Assembly: GCF_003058265.1 (NCBI RefSeq)
Contig: NZ_QBUK01000015.1
Location: forward strand, 1 to 64,000
Reading direction: 5' to 3'
From: Flagellimonas amoyensis
GTDB taxonomy: Bacteria; Bacteroidota; Bacteroidia; Flavobacteriales; Flavobacteriaceae
Length of the DNA stretch: 64,000 bases
Shown here: positions 9,282 to 18,365 of the stretch, piece by piece
Layout: every line of letters begins with the position of its first letter
How positions within the stretch are numbered: the stretch's first letter is position 1
Translations under genes and position numbers: made by a program
The notes under the pieces: model-generated
Told to the model about the DNA's origin: nothing
The model's database searches: none
What the model saw: the letters and a program-made list of their open reading frames with translations, nothing else

Positions 9282-10812
9282 TGTCATCTGGGTCATCGTC
9301 ACTGTTCATTGCGCTGCCAAAAGCTTCATCCGCACTTGGGAATTTTGGCGTTGCAAAGGGATTTTCCTCATCCGCGTTCATCTTCGATTGGAATTCGAAC
9401 GGGGAATCAAAGTCATCCAAGTTATCAAATTTACCCAGAGCACCCACAAATTTTAACCTAATATTATCCAAGCCACCATTACGGTGCTTGGCCACAATAA
9501 ACTCGGCTTGACCTTGGGTCGGGGTGCGCTCTTCATCGTCCCATTCGTCAATTTTATAGTATTCGGGCCTGTAGATGAACGATACAATATCGGCATCCTG
9601 CTCAATGGCTCCAGATTCCCTCAAATCCGAAAGAATGGGCCTTTTGCTGCCCCCACGGGTCTCCACCGCCCTGGAAAGCTGGGAGAGTGCAATGACCGGC
9701 ACATCCAATTCCTTGGCCAGTGCCTTCAGGTTTCGGGAAATGGTGGATATCTCCTGTTCACGGTTTCCTCCTTTTTGGCTTCCCCCGGCCGTCATCAACT
9801 GCAAGTAGTCAATGATGATCAGCTTGATCTTGTGTTGCGATGCCAATCGGCGTGCCTTCGCACGAAGGTCAAAAATGGAAAGTGATGGGGTATCATCAAT
9901 GAACAAAGGTGCTTTTTCCAAAGCCTTGACCTTAACGTTCAATTGTTCCCACTCGTGTTTTTCCAATTTCCCTGTCCTTAATTTTTCCGAAGAAAGCCCG
10001 GTTTCCGAAGAAATCAAACGGGTGATCAACTGCACCGATGACATCTCCAAAGAGAAAAAAGCGACCCCATTCCCTGAATTAACGGCAATGTTTCGGGCCA
10101 TGGACAAGGTAAGGGCCGTTTTACCCATACCTGGACGTGCTGCCACAATGATCAAATCACTGGGCTGCCAACCAGAGGTAAGTTTGTCAAGTTTATCAAA
10201 TCCGGATGGGATTCCGCTCAGACCTTCCTTGTTGGAGATTTCCTCAATTTTCTTTTTGGCCTGGATCACCAAGTTCTGGGCCGTTTCCGCAGAGCGTTTC
10301 AAGTTTCCTTGGGTAACCTCGTACAATTTGGCCTCCGCATTGTCCAAAAGGTCGAATACATCCGTGGATTCACTATAGGCCTCCTCGATGATCTCACTGG
10401 AAATCTTGATGAGGCTCCTTTGGATATACTTTTGAAGGATAATCCTAGCGTGGAATTCAATATGCGCCGAGGAAGCAACTTTTTGGGTGAGTTTGATCAG
10501 GTAAAAATCCCCTCCCACGGCCTCCAATCGGCCATCTTTCTTCAATTGTGAGGAAACGGTTAATAAATCCACCGGCTCCGAGGATTCGAACAACTTGAAG
10601 ATGGCCTCGTAGATGTATTTATGGGCATCCTTGTAGAAAACGTCAGGATGAAGGATATCGATCACCTCATCCACACCCTTCTTGTCAATCATCATAGCAC
10701 CCAAAACAACTTCCTCTAAATCAACGGATTGAGGGGGTATTTTCCCTCTTTCAAGACTGATTAGGGTTGACTTGTTCACTCTATGTGCTACGATGGGGCT
10801 AGGTTTTTCCAT
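9265..10812 (-). CDS. dnaB: Replicative DNA helicase DnaB
   Basis: Hexameric 5'-3' helicase that unwinds the chromosome at the replication fork. The 515-residue product has the N-terminal DnaB domain (PPQSVDLEEVVLGAMM onward, about 28-130), a linker, and a RecA-like ATPase domain with Walker A ARPGMGKTAL and the downstream LIIIDYLQLM and DLRESGAIEQDAD motifs. No intein is present. The acidic C-terminal tail ends DDDPDDNDVPF. The region upstream carries two DnaA-box-like direct repeats (10893-10922). Confidence 0.97.
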   Translation of the reverse strand: MEKPSPIVAHRVNKSTLISLERGKIPPQSVDLEEVVLGAMMIDKKGVDEVIDILHPDVFYKDAHKYIYEAIFKLFESSEPVDLLTVSSQLKKDGRLEAVGGDFYLIKLTQKVASSAHIEFHARIILQKYIQRSLIKISSEIIEEAYSESTDVFDLLDNAEAKLYEVTQGNLKRSAETAQNLVIQAKKKIEEISNKEGLSGIPSGFDKLDKLTSGWQPSDLIIVAARPGMGKTALTLSMARNIAVNSGNGVAFFSLEMSSVQLITRLISSETGLSSEKLRTGKLEKHEWEQLNVKVKALEKAPLFIDDTPSLSIFDLRAKARRLASQHKIKLIIIDYLQLMTAGGSQKGGNREQEISTISRNLKALAKELDVPVIALSQLSRAVETRGGSKRPILSDLRESGAIEQDADIVSFIYRPEYYKIDEWDDEERTPTQGQAEFIVAKHRNGGLDNIRLKFVGALGKFDNLDDFDSPFEFQSKMNADEENPFATPKFPSADEAFGSAMNSDDDPDDNDVPF

Positions 10813-10892
10813 GAATGCGAAAGTAGCTAATTAACTTTTAGTTAACTTTAATTCGGATGAATACGATTTTCACAGGTGTTCAACAATACGCT

Positions 10893-10922
10893 TGTTGATA
10901 ACTTTGAATACCTGTTGATAAC
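10893..10922. promoter_or_regulatory. Two DnaA-box-like direct repeats upstream of dnaB
   Basis: TGTTGATAAC occurs at 10893-10902 and again at 10913-10922, exactly 20 bases apart (two helical turns). TGTTGATAA is the reverse complement of TTATCAACA, one base from the TTATCCACA DnaA box. The site is about 80-110 bases upstream of the dnaB start, in its control region. A DnaA role is inference. Confidence 0.45.
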
Positions 10923-10979
10923 ATAAAAAAAAGCGAGGATAAAACCTAATAAAAAAAGTTAACCTCTGAAAAACAAGAA

Positions 10980-11933
10980 TTACTCGCTGAACACGCCCAT
11001 TGTGGCGTATTTTTCCATGCGGGCCTTCACTAGGTCTTTTGGTGATAACTTTTTGAGTTCTTCGTAATGGGAAGAAATTTTGTTCTTGACCGTTTCGAAG
11101 GTTTTTTCCCTATTGGCATGTGCACCGCCAAGAGGCTCCTTCACGATTTCGTCCACCAATTTCTGCTTTTTCATGTCGGCAGCGGTCAGCTTCAATGCTT
11201 CGGCGGCCTGTTCCTTGTATTCCCAACTTCTCCATAAAATGGAAGAGCAGGATTCTGGGGAAATCACGGAGTACCATGTGTTCTCCAACATAAGTACCTT
11301 GTCCCCTACGCCAATGCCCAGTGCACCTCCAGAGGCGCCTTCACCAATGATGATGACAATGATCGGCACTTTCAGGCGAGTCATTTCCAAAATATTCCGT
11401 GCAATGGCCTCTCCCTGTCCACGTTCTTCCGCCTCTATGCCTGGATATGCCCCAGGGGTATCAATAAAGCAGACTACGGGAATGCCAAACTTCTCTGCGG
11501 ATTTCATCAACCGAAGGGCCTTTCGGTAGCCTTCCGGGTTGGCCATACCAAAGTTTCGGTATTGCCTTGTTTTGGTATTGTATCCTTTTTGCTGGCCGAT
11601 GAACATATAGCTTTGGTCCCCGATCTTGCCGAGGCCGCCTATCATGGCCTTGTCGTCCTTCACGTTCCTGTCCCCGTGCAGTTCCAGGAAGGTATCCCCA
11701 CAAATGGCCCTTATGTAATCCATGGTATAAGGCCTGTTGGGGTGCCTTGAAACCTGGACACGTTGCCATGCCGTCAGGTTCTTGTATATCTCCTTGCGGG
11801 TTTCTTCCAGTTTTTTCTCGATCTGCGAACAGGTCTCTGTGACATCTACTTCACTTTCTTCCCCTATGATCATACATTTTTGAAGTTGGTCTTCAAGTTC
11901 CTTTATGGGAAGTTCAAATTCTAGATATTCCAT
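10980..11933 (-). CDS. accA: Acetyl-CoA carboxylase carboxyltransferase subunit alpha
   Basis: Alpha subunit of the carboxyltransferase that moves the carboxyl group from biotin to acetyl-CoA, giving malonyl-CoA for fatty acid synthesis. The product is 317 residues, the usual length. It starts [17 protein letters not shown] and contains the crotonase-type core with the [15 protein letters not shown] motif and [12 protein letters not shown]. It partners with AccD, not in this window. A -7 box lies upstream at 11968-11975. It is transcribed in the same direction as dnaB, 167 bases further on. Confidence 0.97.
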   Translation of the reverse strand: MEYLEFELPIKELEDQLQKCMIIGEESEVDVTETCSQIEKKLEETRKEIYKNLTAWQRVQVSRHPNRPYTMDYIRAICGDTFLELHGDRNVKDDKAMIGGLGKIGDQSYMFIGQQKGYNTKTRQYRNFGMANPEGYRKALRLMKSAEKFGIPVVCFIDTPGAYPGIEAEERGQGEAIARNILEMTRLKVPIIVIIIGEGASGGALGIGVGDKVLMLENTWYSVISPESCSSILWRSWEYKEQAAEALKLTAADMKKQKLVDEIVKEPLGGAHANREKTFETVKNKISSHYEELKKLSPKDLVKARMEKYATMGVFSE

Positions 11934-11967
11934 GGAAAGTTGCTGTTTTCAATAAAAATAATGGGGA

Positions 11968-11975
11968 CAAATATA
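11968..11975 (-). promoter_or_regulatory. Probable -7 box for accA
   Basis: Reads TATATTTG on the minus strand, an exact TAnnTTTG match about 35 bases before the accA ATG. No clear -33 element is seen. Confidence 0.45.
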
Positions 11976-12044
11976 AAACTTTATAGGTTACCTGTGCCAT
12001 TGTCCCATGCTTTTAACGCGGGGCACATGAACCATTTTTTACCA

Positions 12045-13127
12045 TCATCGTTTGGCCTTCATCAGCATATAAACGGCGAAGGCCCCAAAAATAAGGTTGG
12101 GGATGAGCACCGCCAAAAGTGGTGAAAAGCCAGACTGCTCGGCCAGTGTACCAAACACCTTATCAAAGAAAATATACACAAAGGCCACTCCTATCCCAAA
12201 GGCCAAATTGAGGCCCATGCCCCCTCTTCTTTTTACCGAAGATACCGCAACGGCTATCACCGTAAGGATAAAGGCCGCTATGGGAAGTGCCCAACGTTTG
12301 TACTTCACCAGCACGTAGGCATTGATGTTGGATGCGCCTTTTCTTCGTTGGTCATCGATAAAATCATTGAGTTCAAAAAGGTTTTTGGTCTCCGCCACAT
12401 AGGAAACCGGTGTCAGGTCGTCTATCTCAAATGCAAAAATGGTATCCAACCTGCTCTTGGTCTGGATGAGTTCCACCCCGTTCCTCACTTTTCGGTTCAC
12501 ATAATTGGTAAGCCTATAGATACTGTCGGTGTCCACCCATCGGATGTTACTGGCGGAAATCTTATAGTCCAACTGTTGGATGGAATCAAAGTGCTCGTAG
12601 GTAAAATTGTACCCAATTTTTCGGTTGGGGTCAAAACTGCTGACATAGATATAATCACTTTCGTTCAACTGGTTGAAGATATTTTCCGTGACCCTGTCGT
12701 TCCGTCCCTTTTTGAAATATTTGTATTCAAATTCATTGAAGCCGATACTGGCATGGGGCACAATGAACATCCCCATCATGAAAATAAGGATGGCCACCAA
12801 GGTCGCACCTATAAAATAGGGTCTCAAAAAACGTGAATAGGATACCCCAGAACTTAAAATGGCCACAATCTCCGTATTGCTGGCCAATTTTGAGGTAAAG
12901 AAAATGATGGACAAAAAAAGAAAAATGGGGAGCAACAGGTTTCCGATCACCAAGGTAAAGTTGCCGTAAAAGACAATGACCTCGGACAAAGGGGCCTCGT
13001 TGTCTATGATCTTACCGATCTTCTCCGCCAAGTTTGCCATGATCCCAATGGGCACAAAAAGCATGAGCATGCCCATAAAGGTGATCAAATAGCGCTTTAA
13101 TATGTACCTATCAAGTATGGTAAGCAT
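12045..13127 (-). CDS. LptF/LptG family permease
   Basis: Inner-membrane permease of the YjgP/YjgQ family, a component of the LptBFG transporter that extracts lipopolysaccharide from the inner membrane. The product has 360 residues, with an N-terminal group of membrane helices (about 10-120), a periplasmic domain (about 130-260) and C-terminal helices (about 270-360). ATG 13127 (MLTILDRYILKRYL) is chosen because it overlaps the tgt stop as TAATG, showing translational coupling. Sequence alone does not tell LptF from LptG, so no symbol is given. Confidence 0.88.
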   Translation of the reverse strand: MLTILDRYILKRYLITFMGMLMLFVPIGIMANLAEKIGKIIDNEAPLSEVIVFYGNFTLVIGNLLLPIFLFLSIIFFTSKLASNTEIVAILSSGVSYSRFLRPYFIGATLVAILIFMMGMFIVPHASIGFNEFEYKYFKKGRNDRVTENIFNQLNESDYIYVSSFDPNRKIGYNFTYEHFDSIQQLDYKISASNIRWVDTDSIYRLTNYVNRKVRNGVELIQTKSRLDTIFAFEIDDLTPVSYVAETKNLFELNDFIDDQRRKGASNINAYVLVKYKRWALPIAAFILTVIAVAVSSVKRRGGMGLNLAFGIGVAFVYIFFDKVFGTLAEQSGFSPLLAVLIPNLIFGAFAVYMLMKAKR

Positions 13128-14257
13128 TACAGTCTCTTGTCCATTTGTTGAACCATCATGGTTTTCCATTCCTGGAAATCCCCTGCTAAAATACGTTCTC
13201 TTGCCGTACGCACCAACCACAGATAAAATCCAAGGTTGTGGATGGTGGCTATCTGTTTGCCCAAATACTCATTGGCAGCGAACAAGTGCCTTAGGTAGGC
13301 CTTGGAATATTCAGTGTCCACATAAGTGATCCCCATTTCATCCAAAGGCGAAAAATCGTTTTCCCACTTTTTGTTCTTGATATTGATGGTTCCGTGTGCC
13401 GTGAACAACATCCCGTTCCTTGCATTTCGGGTGGGCATCACACAATCGAACATATCCACCCCAAGGGCAATGTTCTCCAATATATTGATGGGCGTTCCCA
13501 CACCCATGAGGTATCTGGGCTTGTCCTCTGGGAGTATGTCGCATACCAGCTCTGCCATTTCGTACATTTCCTCCGCAGGCTCCCCCACGGACAGTCCGCC
13601 AATGGCATTGCCCTCAGCACCCACCGAAGCAATATATTCTGCGGATTGTTTTCTTAAGTCCTTATAAGTGGAACCCTGAACAATGGGGAAAAAAGTTTGG
13701 GAATACCCATATTTGAACGGCAACTTTTCCAAGTGCGAGATACAACGGTCCAGCCATCTATGGGTAAGGTGCATGGAACGCTTGGCATATTGATAGTCAC
13801 ACGGATATGGTGTACATTCGTCAAAAGCCATGATGATATCCGCACCTATGGTGCGCTGGATCTCCATCACACTTTCTGGACTGAAAAAGTGGTTGGAACC
13901 ATCGATGTGGGATTTGAACTTCACCCCTTCCTCCTTGATCTTCCTATTGCCCGAAAGGGAATACACTTGGTAGCCCCCACTATCGGTCAAGATGTTTCGG
14001 TCCCACCCCATGAACTTGTGCAGGCCTCCAGCCTCTTCCAAGATTCCAGTTCCAGGTCGCAGGTAAAGGTGATAGGTGTTTCCCAAAATGATGTCCGGGT
14101 CAATATCGTCCCGCAGTTCCCGCTGGTGTACCCCCTTTACCGAGGCCACTGTGCCCACCGGCATAAATATAGGGGTCTGTATGGTTCCGTGGTCAGTGGT
14201 GATCTCCCCTGCCCTTGCCTTGCTCTTATTGTCCTTCTGTACTAAGGTAAACTTCAA
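13127..14257 (-). CDS. tgt: Queuine/preQ1 tRNA-guanine transglycosylase (TTG start)
   Basis: Exchanges guanine-34 in tRNAs with GUN anticodons for the queuosine precursor preQ1. The Asp-containing DSGGYQVYSL and the downstream MPTRNARNGMLF are conserved. A TTG at 14257 gives MKFTLVQKDNKSKARAG and 376 residues, matching family length and start; an upstream ATG at 14314 would add 19 unconserved residues. The bacterial zinc site, usually CxCxxC followed by His, is altered: the Cys segment is replaced by ITYVDTEYSKAYLRHL while the His of TIHNLGFY remains. I recall the same change in other Flavobacteriaceae. It overlaps the permease gene by one base. Confidence 0.93.
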   Translation of the reverse strand: MKFTLVQKDNKSKARAGEITTDHGTIQTPIFMPVGTVASVKGVHQRELRDDIDPDIILGNTYHLYLRPGTGILEEAGGLHKFMGWDRNILTDSGGYQVYSLSGNRKIKEEGVKFKSHIDGSNHFFSPESVMEIQRTIGADIIMAFDECTPYPCDYQYAKRSMHLTHRWLDRCISHLEKLPFKYGYSQTFFPIVQGSTYKDLRKQSAEYIASVGAEGNAIGGLSVGEPAEEMYEMAELVCDILPEDKPRYLMGVGTPINILENIALGVDMFDCVMPTRNARNGMLFTAHGTINIKNKKWENDFSPLDEMGITYVDTEYSKAYLRHLFAANEYLGKQIATIHNLGFYLWLVRTARERILAGDFQEWKTMMVQQMDKRL

Positions 14258-14363
14258 TACGGTTGTCTTTAAGACCGCAAATATAGCCAACTCCTTTCCG
14301 CAATCCCTTAACAAAAAAATAAAGTTTATGGGACGGCACTTTTTGTGAAATAATTCTTTTACA

Positions 14364-14395
14364 CTTGTTTAGCCGAACGAATGCGGTTATTTTTG
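14364..14395 (+). promoter_or_regulatory. Promoter of the transketolase genes
   Basis: CTTG at 14364-14367, 20 bases, then TATTTTTG at 14388-14395, matching the Bacteroidota -33/-7 pattern, 19 bases before the ATG at 14415. Confidence 0.55.
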
Positions 14396-14414
14396 ATATC
14401 CTAAAACAAACACA

Positions 14415-15260
14415 ATGCCGAATACTGAAGAATTGCAAGACCTGGTGGTTCAGGTCAGAAGGGACATTTTGCGAATGGTCCACAAGGTAAATTCCGGGCA
14501 TCCCGGGGGATCTTTGGGCTGTACCGAATTTTTTGTGGCCCTGTACAACGAGATCATGGATCTAAAGGAAGGATTTGATATGGATGGGAAAGACGAGGAC
14601 CTTTTCTTTCTCTCCAATGGACACATTTCCCCTGTTTTTTATAGCGTACTGGCCCGAAGGGGTTATTTTCCCGTTGAGGAACTGGACACTTTTAGGTTGA
14701 TCGATTCCAGATTGCAAGGACACCCCACCACACACGAGGGATTGCCCGGTATTCGGGTTGCCTCCGGGTCTTTGGGACAGGGCATGTCCGTTGCCATCGG
14801 TGCGGCATTGGCCAAAAAACTGAACGGCGACGATCATTTGGTGTTCAGCCTCCACGGAGATGGGGAACTACAGGAAGGACAAAATTGGGAAGCCATCATG
14901 TATGCCGCAGGTAATAAGGTGGACAACCTCATTGCCACTGTGGACCGAAACGGACAACAAATTGACGGAGCCACGGAAGAAGTACTTCCACTGGGTGACG
15001 TGGCCGACAAGTTCAGGGCCTTTGGCTGGGATGTGATGCACATCGAAAACGGGAACGACCTCGATCAGGTCATAGCAGGTTTAAAAGAAGCCAAAAGCAG
15101 GACCGGAAAAGGAAAACCCGTTTGTATCGTGATGACCACGGAAATGGGCAACGGAGTGGATTTTATGATGCACACCCATGCTTGGCACGGCAAAGCGCCA
15201 AATGACGAGCAATTGGCCAACGCATTGTCACAAAACCCCGAAACCTTAGGCGATTATTAA
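14415..15260 (+). CDS. Transketolase, N-terminal (TPP-binding) subunit
   Basis: First half of a split transketolase of the non-oxidative pentose phosphate pathway. The 281-residue protein carries the thiamine diphosphate domain, with HPGGSLG near the N-terminus and the GDGELQEGQNWEA motif that binds the cofactor through magnesium. The partner gene starts 16 bases later and supplies the pyrimidine-binding and C-terminal domains. Split transketolases are common in Bacteroidota and archaea and assemble as heteromers, so this is not a broken gene. Confidence 0.93.
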   Translation: MPNTEELQDLVVQVRRDILRMVHKVNSGHPGGSLGCTEFFVALYNEIMDLKEGFDMDGKDEDLFFLSNGHISPVFYSVLARRGYFPVEELDTFRLIDSRLQGHPTTHEGLPGIRVASGSLGQGMSVAIGAALAKKLNGDDHLVFSLHGDGELQEGQNWEAIMYAAGNKVDNLIATVDRNGQQIDGATEEVLPLGDVADKFRAFGWDVMHIENGNDLDQVIAGLKEAKSRTGKGKPVCIVMTTEMGNGVDFMMHTHAWHGKAPNDEQLANALSQNPETLGDY

Positions 15261-15276
15261 TTCAGAAAAAGATACG

Positions 15277-16230
15277 ATGACCAAATATACAGATCAAGGA
15301 AAACAGGATACCCGTAGCGGATATGGTGCGGGAATGACAGAACTGGGCAGGACCAATCCCAATGTAGTGGCCCTTTGTGCCGATTTAGTGGGATCATTGA
15401 AGATAGAGACCTTTATTGCGGAAAATCCCGAACGCTTCTTCCAGGTGGGGATTGCCGAAGCCAACATGATGGGCATTGCGGCCGGCCTTACCATCGGGGG
15501 AAAAATCCCATTTGCCTCCTCCTTTGCCAATTTTGCCACAGGAAGGGTCTATGATCAAATCCGCCAATCCATTGCCTATTCGGACAAGAACGTGAAAATA
15601 TGTGCTTCGCATGCCGGACTCACTTTGGGTGAGGATGGGGCCACGCATCAAATCTTGGAAGATATTGGCCTTATGAAAATGTTGCCGGGCATGACCGTCA
15701 TCAACCCATGCGACTTCAACCAGACCAAAGCTGCCACCATAGCCATTGCCGAGCACCATGGACCGGTCTATCTTCGATTTGGAAGACCAAAAGTGGCCAA
15801 TTTCACCCCTGTGGACCAAAAGTTCGAGATCGGGAAAGCCGTGATGCTGAACGAGGGAACCGATGTGACCATCATTGCCACCGGGCATTTGGTGTGGGAG
15901 GCCCTATTGGCTGCCGAAAGTTTAGAAAACCAAGGCATTTCTGCTGAAGTGATCAATATACATACCATCAAACCGTTGGACGAAAAGGCCATTTTGGACT
16001 CTGTGAAGAAGACCGGATGTGTCGTGACCGCCGAGGAACACAACTATCTTGGAGGACTTGGGGAAAGCGTTGCACGGACATTGACCATGCATCATCCAGT
16101 ACCCCAGGAATTTGTGGCCACTTATGACACTTTTGGTGAAAGTGGGACACCGGAACAACTGATGGAGAAGTATGGACTCAACAATAAAGCCATCGAAAAA
16201 GCCGTTTTAAGGGTGTTGAAACGTATATAG
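15277..16230 (+). CDS. Transketolase, C-terminal subunit
   Basis: Second half of the split transketolase, 317 residues. It has the pyrimidine-binding domain, with the catalytic Glu expected in GIAEANMMG and the conserved HAGLTLGEDGATHQ segment, then the C-terminal domain (about 190-317; GHLVWEALLAAE, EEHNYLGGLGES). Together with the upstream gene it transfers two-carbon units between sugar phosphates in the cytoplasm. It is co-transcribed with the upstream half. Confidence 0.93.
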   Translation: MTKYTDQGKQDTRSGYGAGMTELGRTNPNVVALCADLVGSLKIETFIAENPERFFQVGIAEANMMGIAAGLTIGGKIPFASSFANFATGRVYDQIRQSIAYSDKNVKICASHAGLTLGEDGATHQILEDIGLMKMLPGMTVINPCDFNQTKAATIAIAEHHGPVYLRFGRPKVANFTPVDQKFEIGKAVMLNEGTDVTIIATGHLVWEALLAAESLENQGISAEVINIHTIKPLDEKAILDSVKKTGCVVTAEEHNYLGGLGESVARTLTMHHPVPQEFVATYDTFGESGTPEQLMEKYGLNNKAIEKAVLRVLKRI

Positions 16231-16278
16231 TTTCAGATGCCTCCTTTGGAGGTGCTTCAATCTTTTAAAATGACACTT

Positions 16279-16878
16279 ATGAAAAAAACACTTTTGATTG
16301 CAGTGTTCGCCCTTTTTGGGACTGCTGCAATGGCACAGAGCGGCTCAGGTTTTGGTATCAAGGCCGGACTATCGTACAACAAGAACGGGGATTTGATCAG
16401 TTCCGTAGGTGAAGGCGGACAGGACATTGTGGAAGGTGCCGAAGGCAAAGCGGGTTACCACTTTGGCTTTTGGGGTAAACTGGATTTTCCCAAAATCTAT
16501 TTGAGGCCCGAATTGGTCTATTCCAAGACCAAGAGTTCTTATGATGTAGAGGGAAGTTCCCAGGACTATGACATCTCCAAGTTGGATTTGCCCGTTCTCT
16601 TGGGCTATAAGCTGATAGGCCCCTTGCATGTTTTTGCAGGTCCTGCTTTCCAATATACTTTGAAGAACGATCTTGAAGGTTTGCAAGTAGAGGATGTGAA
16701 AAATGACTTTACCGTGGGGCTGAACGCCGGAGTTGGTGTAAACCTTGGCAAACTTGGATTGGATGTACGTTACGAGCGTGGATTCTCTGAGAACGAGGCC
16801 GAAATCATCGATATTCCAGATGGTAGGGTAGATTCCAGACCTTCGCAGGTCATCTTTGCCCTCTCCTTGAAACTATAA
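16279..16878 (+). CDS. Outer-membrane beta-barrel protein (porin family)
   Basis: Signal peptide MKKTLLIAVFALFGTAAMAQ, then alternating amphipathic strands (FGIKAGLSYNKNGD, YLRPELVYSK, LGLDVRYERGF) and a C-terminal strand ending FALSLKL, as in small outer-membrane barrels. The 199-residue product is probably an 8-stranded barrel; no ligand or activity can be inferred. ATG 16279 directly precedes the KK of the signal peptide and is preferred over codons at 16237 and 16270. It follows the transketolase pair by about 50 bases and ends at a bidirectional terminator. Confidence 0.82.
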   Translation: MKKTLLIAVFALFGTAAMAQSGSGFGIKAGLSYNKNGDLISSVGEGGQDIVEGAEGKAGYHFGFWGKLDFPKIYLRPELVYSKTKSSYDVEGSSQDYDISKLDLPVLLGYKLIGPLHVFAGPAFQYTLKNDLEGLQVEDVKNDFTVGLNAGVGVNLGKLGLDVRYERGFSENEAEIIDIPDGRVDSRPSQVIFALSLKL

Positions 16879-16898
16879 CTTGTTTCTTGTAAAGCATA

Positions 16899-16930
16899 AA
16901 AAAATCCCGCTCAAATGAGCGGGATTTTTT
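16899..16930. terminator. Bidirectional intrinsic terminator
   Basis: TCCCGCTC (16905-16912) and GAGCGGGA (16917-16924) pair across AAAT, with an A-run before and a T-run after, so it can serve both convergent genes (porin-like and FKBP-like). Confidence 0.88.
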
Positions 16931-16942
16931 TATGTCCTATTA

Positions 16943-17881
16943 TTATTTGGTATCCGGATCTAAGTAATCTGGCACGCCGTCGTTATCGGCATCAGGGTAG
17001 GGAAGTATGATGACCCCATTCTCATCCGTGATTTCCCTGCGGGTAAGAACACCATCACCATCGTCATCAATGTCCCTAAAATTGGGAAGCCCATCCTCAT
17101 CGCTATCATCATCAAACAAGTAACCATTACCGTTCAAATCTTCCTCTATGGTTGGGACACCATCATTGTCACTATCGGTATCTTCTACATATAGACCCAG
17201 CTCAACCATGAACATTAGTATTGAATAAGAAGGAAGGGAAGAGCGTGCAACATTGAAGTACCCTAAACCTGATGGCATGATTATTATACCTATTCCACTG
17301 TTTGCAATAGAATAGGTACCATCACCATTTTCCATAATTTGATCTGTTGTTCCTGCATATAATTGTGCCAATCCATCCGCAAAACCCTTTGCTCCTATAT
17401 TACTTATTTCAAACCAGTTGAAGTCCTGATTTTCATCAAAGAGATTTCCATTCAATAAAGAACCCCTATACCTTACCAATGTTGAATCTGCATAAGTTGG
17501 ACTTCCACCACCTCCTTTTCTAGCCTCAATATAATACAATTTATGCGGTATATCCTCTTCTCCAGCACTAAGCCCAAAATGACTGGACGATACGTTGATA
17601 GTGACCGATTGGGCAAAATCCATCATGGGTGTTTTATCTGCATTCTCCCCTTCAATGGTATCTATCACAATCTTGTAATCAAAACCTTCAGGTTCGTTCT
17701 CAAAGTCTTCGTAATTGTAAAAGTGGGTGTTCAAGAATTCCACGATCTCGGCGTCGTCCTCAGGTGCCACATCACTCAACAGACTGGGTGGCACTACGGT
17801 TCCGCCAGAGCCATTGTCGTCATTTTTACAAGAAAAAAGTGTTATTGCCAAAACCAAAGAAACAATAGTTCCGTACCTCAT
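16943..17881 (-). CDS. FKBP-like lipoprotein with C-terminal calcium-binding repeats
   Basis: Lipoprotein: hydrophobic segment ending LFSC, with the lipidated Cys at residue 18. Residues about 100-225 resemble an FKBP-type peptidyl-prolyl isomerase (VRYRGSLLNGNLFDEN, then IIIMPSGLGYF and PSYSILMFMVEL), like the GldI-related lipoproteins of gliding Flavobacteriia. A tail of aspartate-rich thrombospondin type 3 repeats follows (DTDSDNDGVPTIEEDLNGNG, DDDGDGVLTRRE, DADNDGVPDYLD), expected to bind calcium. Enzyme activity is not certain. ATG 17893 is an alternative start. The product is 312 residues, probably facing the periplasm or cell surface. Confidence 0.8.
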   Translation of the reverse strand: MRYGTIVSLVLAITLFSCKNDDNGSGGTVVPPSLLSDVAPEDDAEIVEFLNTHFYNYEDFENEPEGFDYKIVIDTIEGENADKTPMMDFAQSVTINVSSSHFGLSAGEEDIPHKLYYIEARKGGGGSPTYADSTLVRYRGSLLNGNLFDENQDFNWFEISNIGAKGFADGLAQLYAGTTDQIMENGDGTYSIANSGIGIIIMPSGLGYFNVARSSLPSYSILMFMVELGLYVEDTDSDNDGVPTIEEDLNGNGYLFDDDSDEDGLPNFRDIDDDGDGVLTRREITDENGVIILPYPDADNDGVPDYLDPDTK

Positions 17882-17920
17882 CAAGTTTGTCATTTAGCTG
17901 CGCAAGATACAATTTTCAAT

Positions 17921-17928
17921 TATTTTTG
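17921..17928 (+). promoter_or_regulatory. Probable -7 box for the S4-domain gene
   Basis: TATTTTTG, an exact TAnnTTTG match, 32 bases before the ATG at 17960. The -33 element is not clear. Confidence 0.4.
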
Positions 17929-17959
17929 TTCCGTCCATTAACAAACATTTGCAAAGACC

Positions 17960-18331
17960 ATGCGCATTGACAAGTACCTTTGGTGCACCAGATACTACAA
18001 AACCCGAAACCTTGCCTCCACCGCGGTGAAAAAAGGACAGATCAAGGTGAACGGCACTGTGGTGAAGCCTTCCCGTGAGGTGTATCCCATGGACCAAATT
18101 GTTCTGAGAAAGGACCAAATCGATTACCAACTCACCGTTCTGGACATTCCGGAGAGCCGTGTAGGGGCAAAATTGGTGGACATCTACCGCAAGGACACCA
18201 CCCCAAAAGAGGCTTTTGAGCACAATGAACTACTGCAGTTTGCCAAGACCCATTACAGAAAAAAGGGGCTGGGCCGGCCCACCAAAAAGGACCGAAGGGA
18301 CATGGACGATTATTTGGACGAATCTGAATGA
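17960..18331 (+). CDS. S4 RNA-binding domain protein (HslR-like)
   Basis: Small cytoplasmic protein, 123 residues. Residues 1-60 form an S4 domain (MRIDKYLWCTRYYKTRNLAS, then VKKGQIKVNG) of the type found in the ribosome-associated heat-shock protein Hsp15/HslR, which rescues stalled 50S subunits carrying nascent chains. The C-terminal half is basic then acidic (KKGLGRPTKKDRRDMDDYLDES), as in that family. The phosphoribosyltransferase gene follows 34 bases later with its own -7 box. Confidence 0.85.
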   Translation: MRIDKYLWCTRYYKTRNLASTAVKKGQIKVNGTVVKPSREVYPMDQIVLRKDQIDYQLTVLDIPESRVGAKLVDIYRKDTTPKEAFEHNELLQFAKTHYRKKGLGRPTKKDRRDMDDYLDESE

Positions 18332-18340
18332 TCTGTTTCA

Positions 18341-18348
18341 TATCTTTG
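18341..18348 (+). promoter_or_regulatory. Probable -7 box for the phosphoribosyltransferase gene
   Basis: TATCTTTG, an exact TAnnTTTG match, 17 bases before the ATG at 18366. A TTTG at 18313-18316 is somewhat far (24-base spacer). Confidence 0.45.
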
Positions 18349-18365
18349 GTACAACAATACATACC

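Noticed and set aside
14415..16230. A frameshifted transketolase
   Set aside because: Each half has its own start and complete domains with a 16-base spacer; split transketolase is normal in Bacteroidota.
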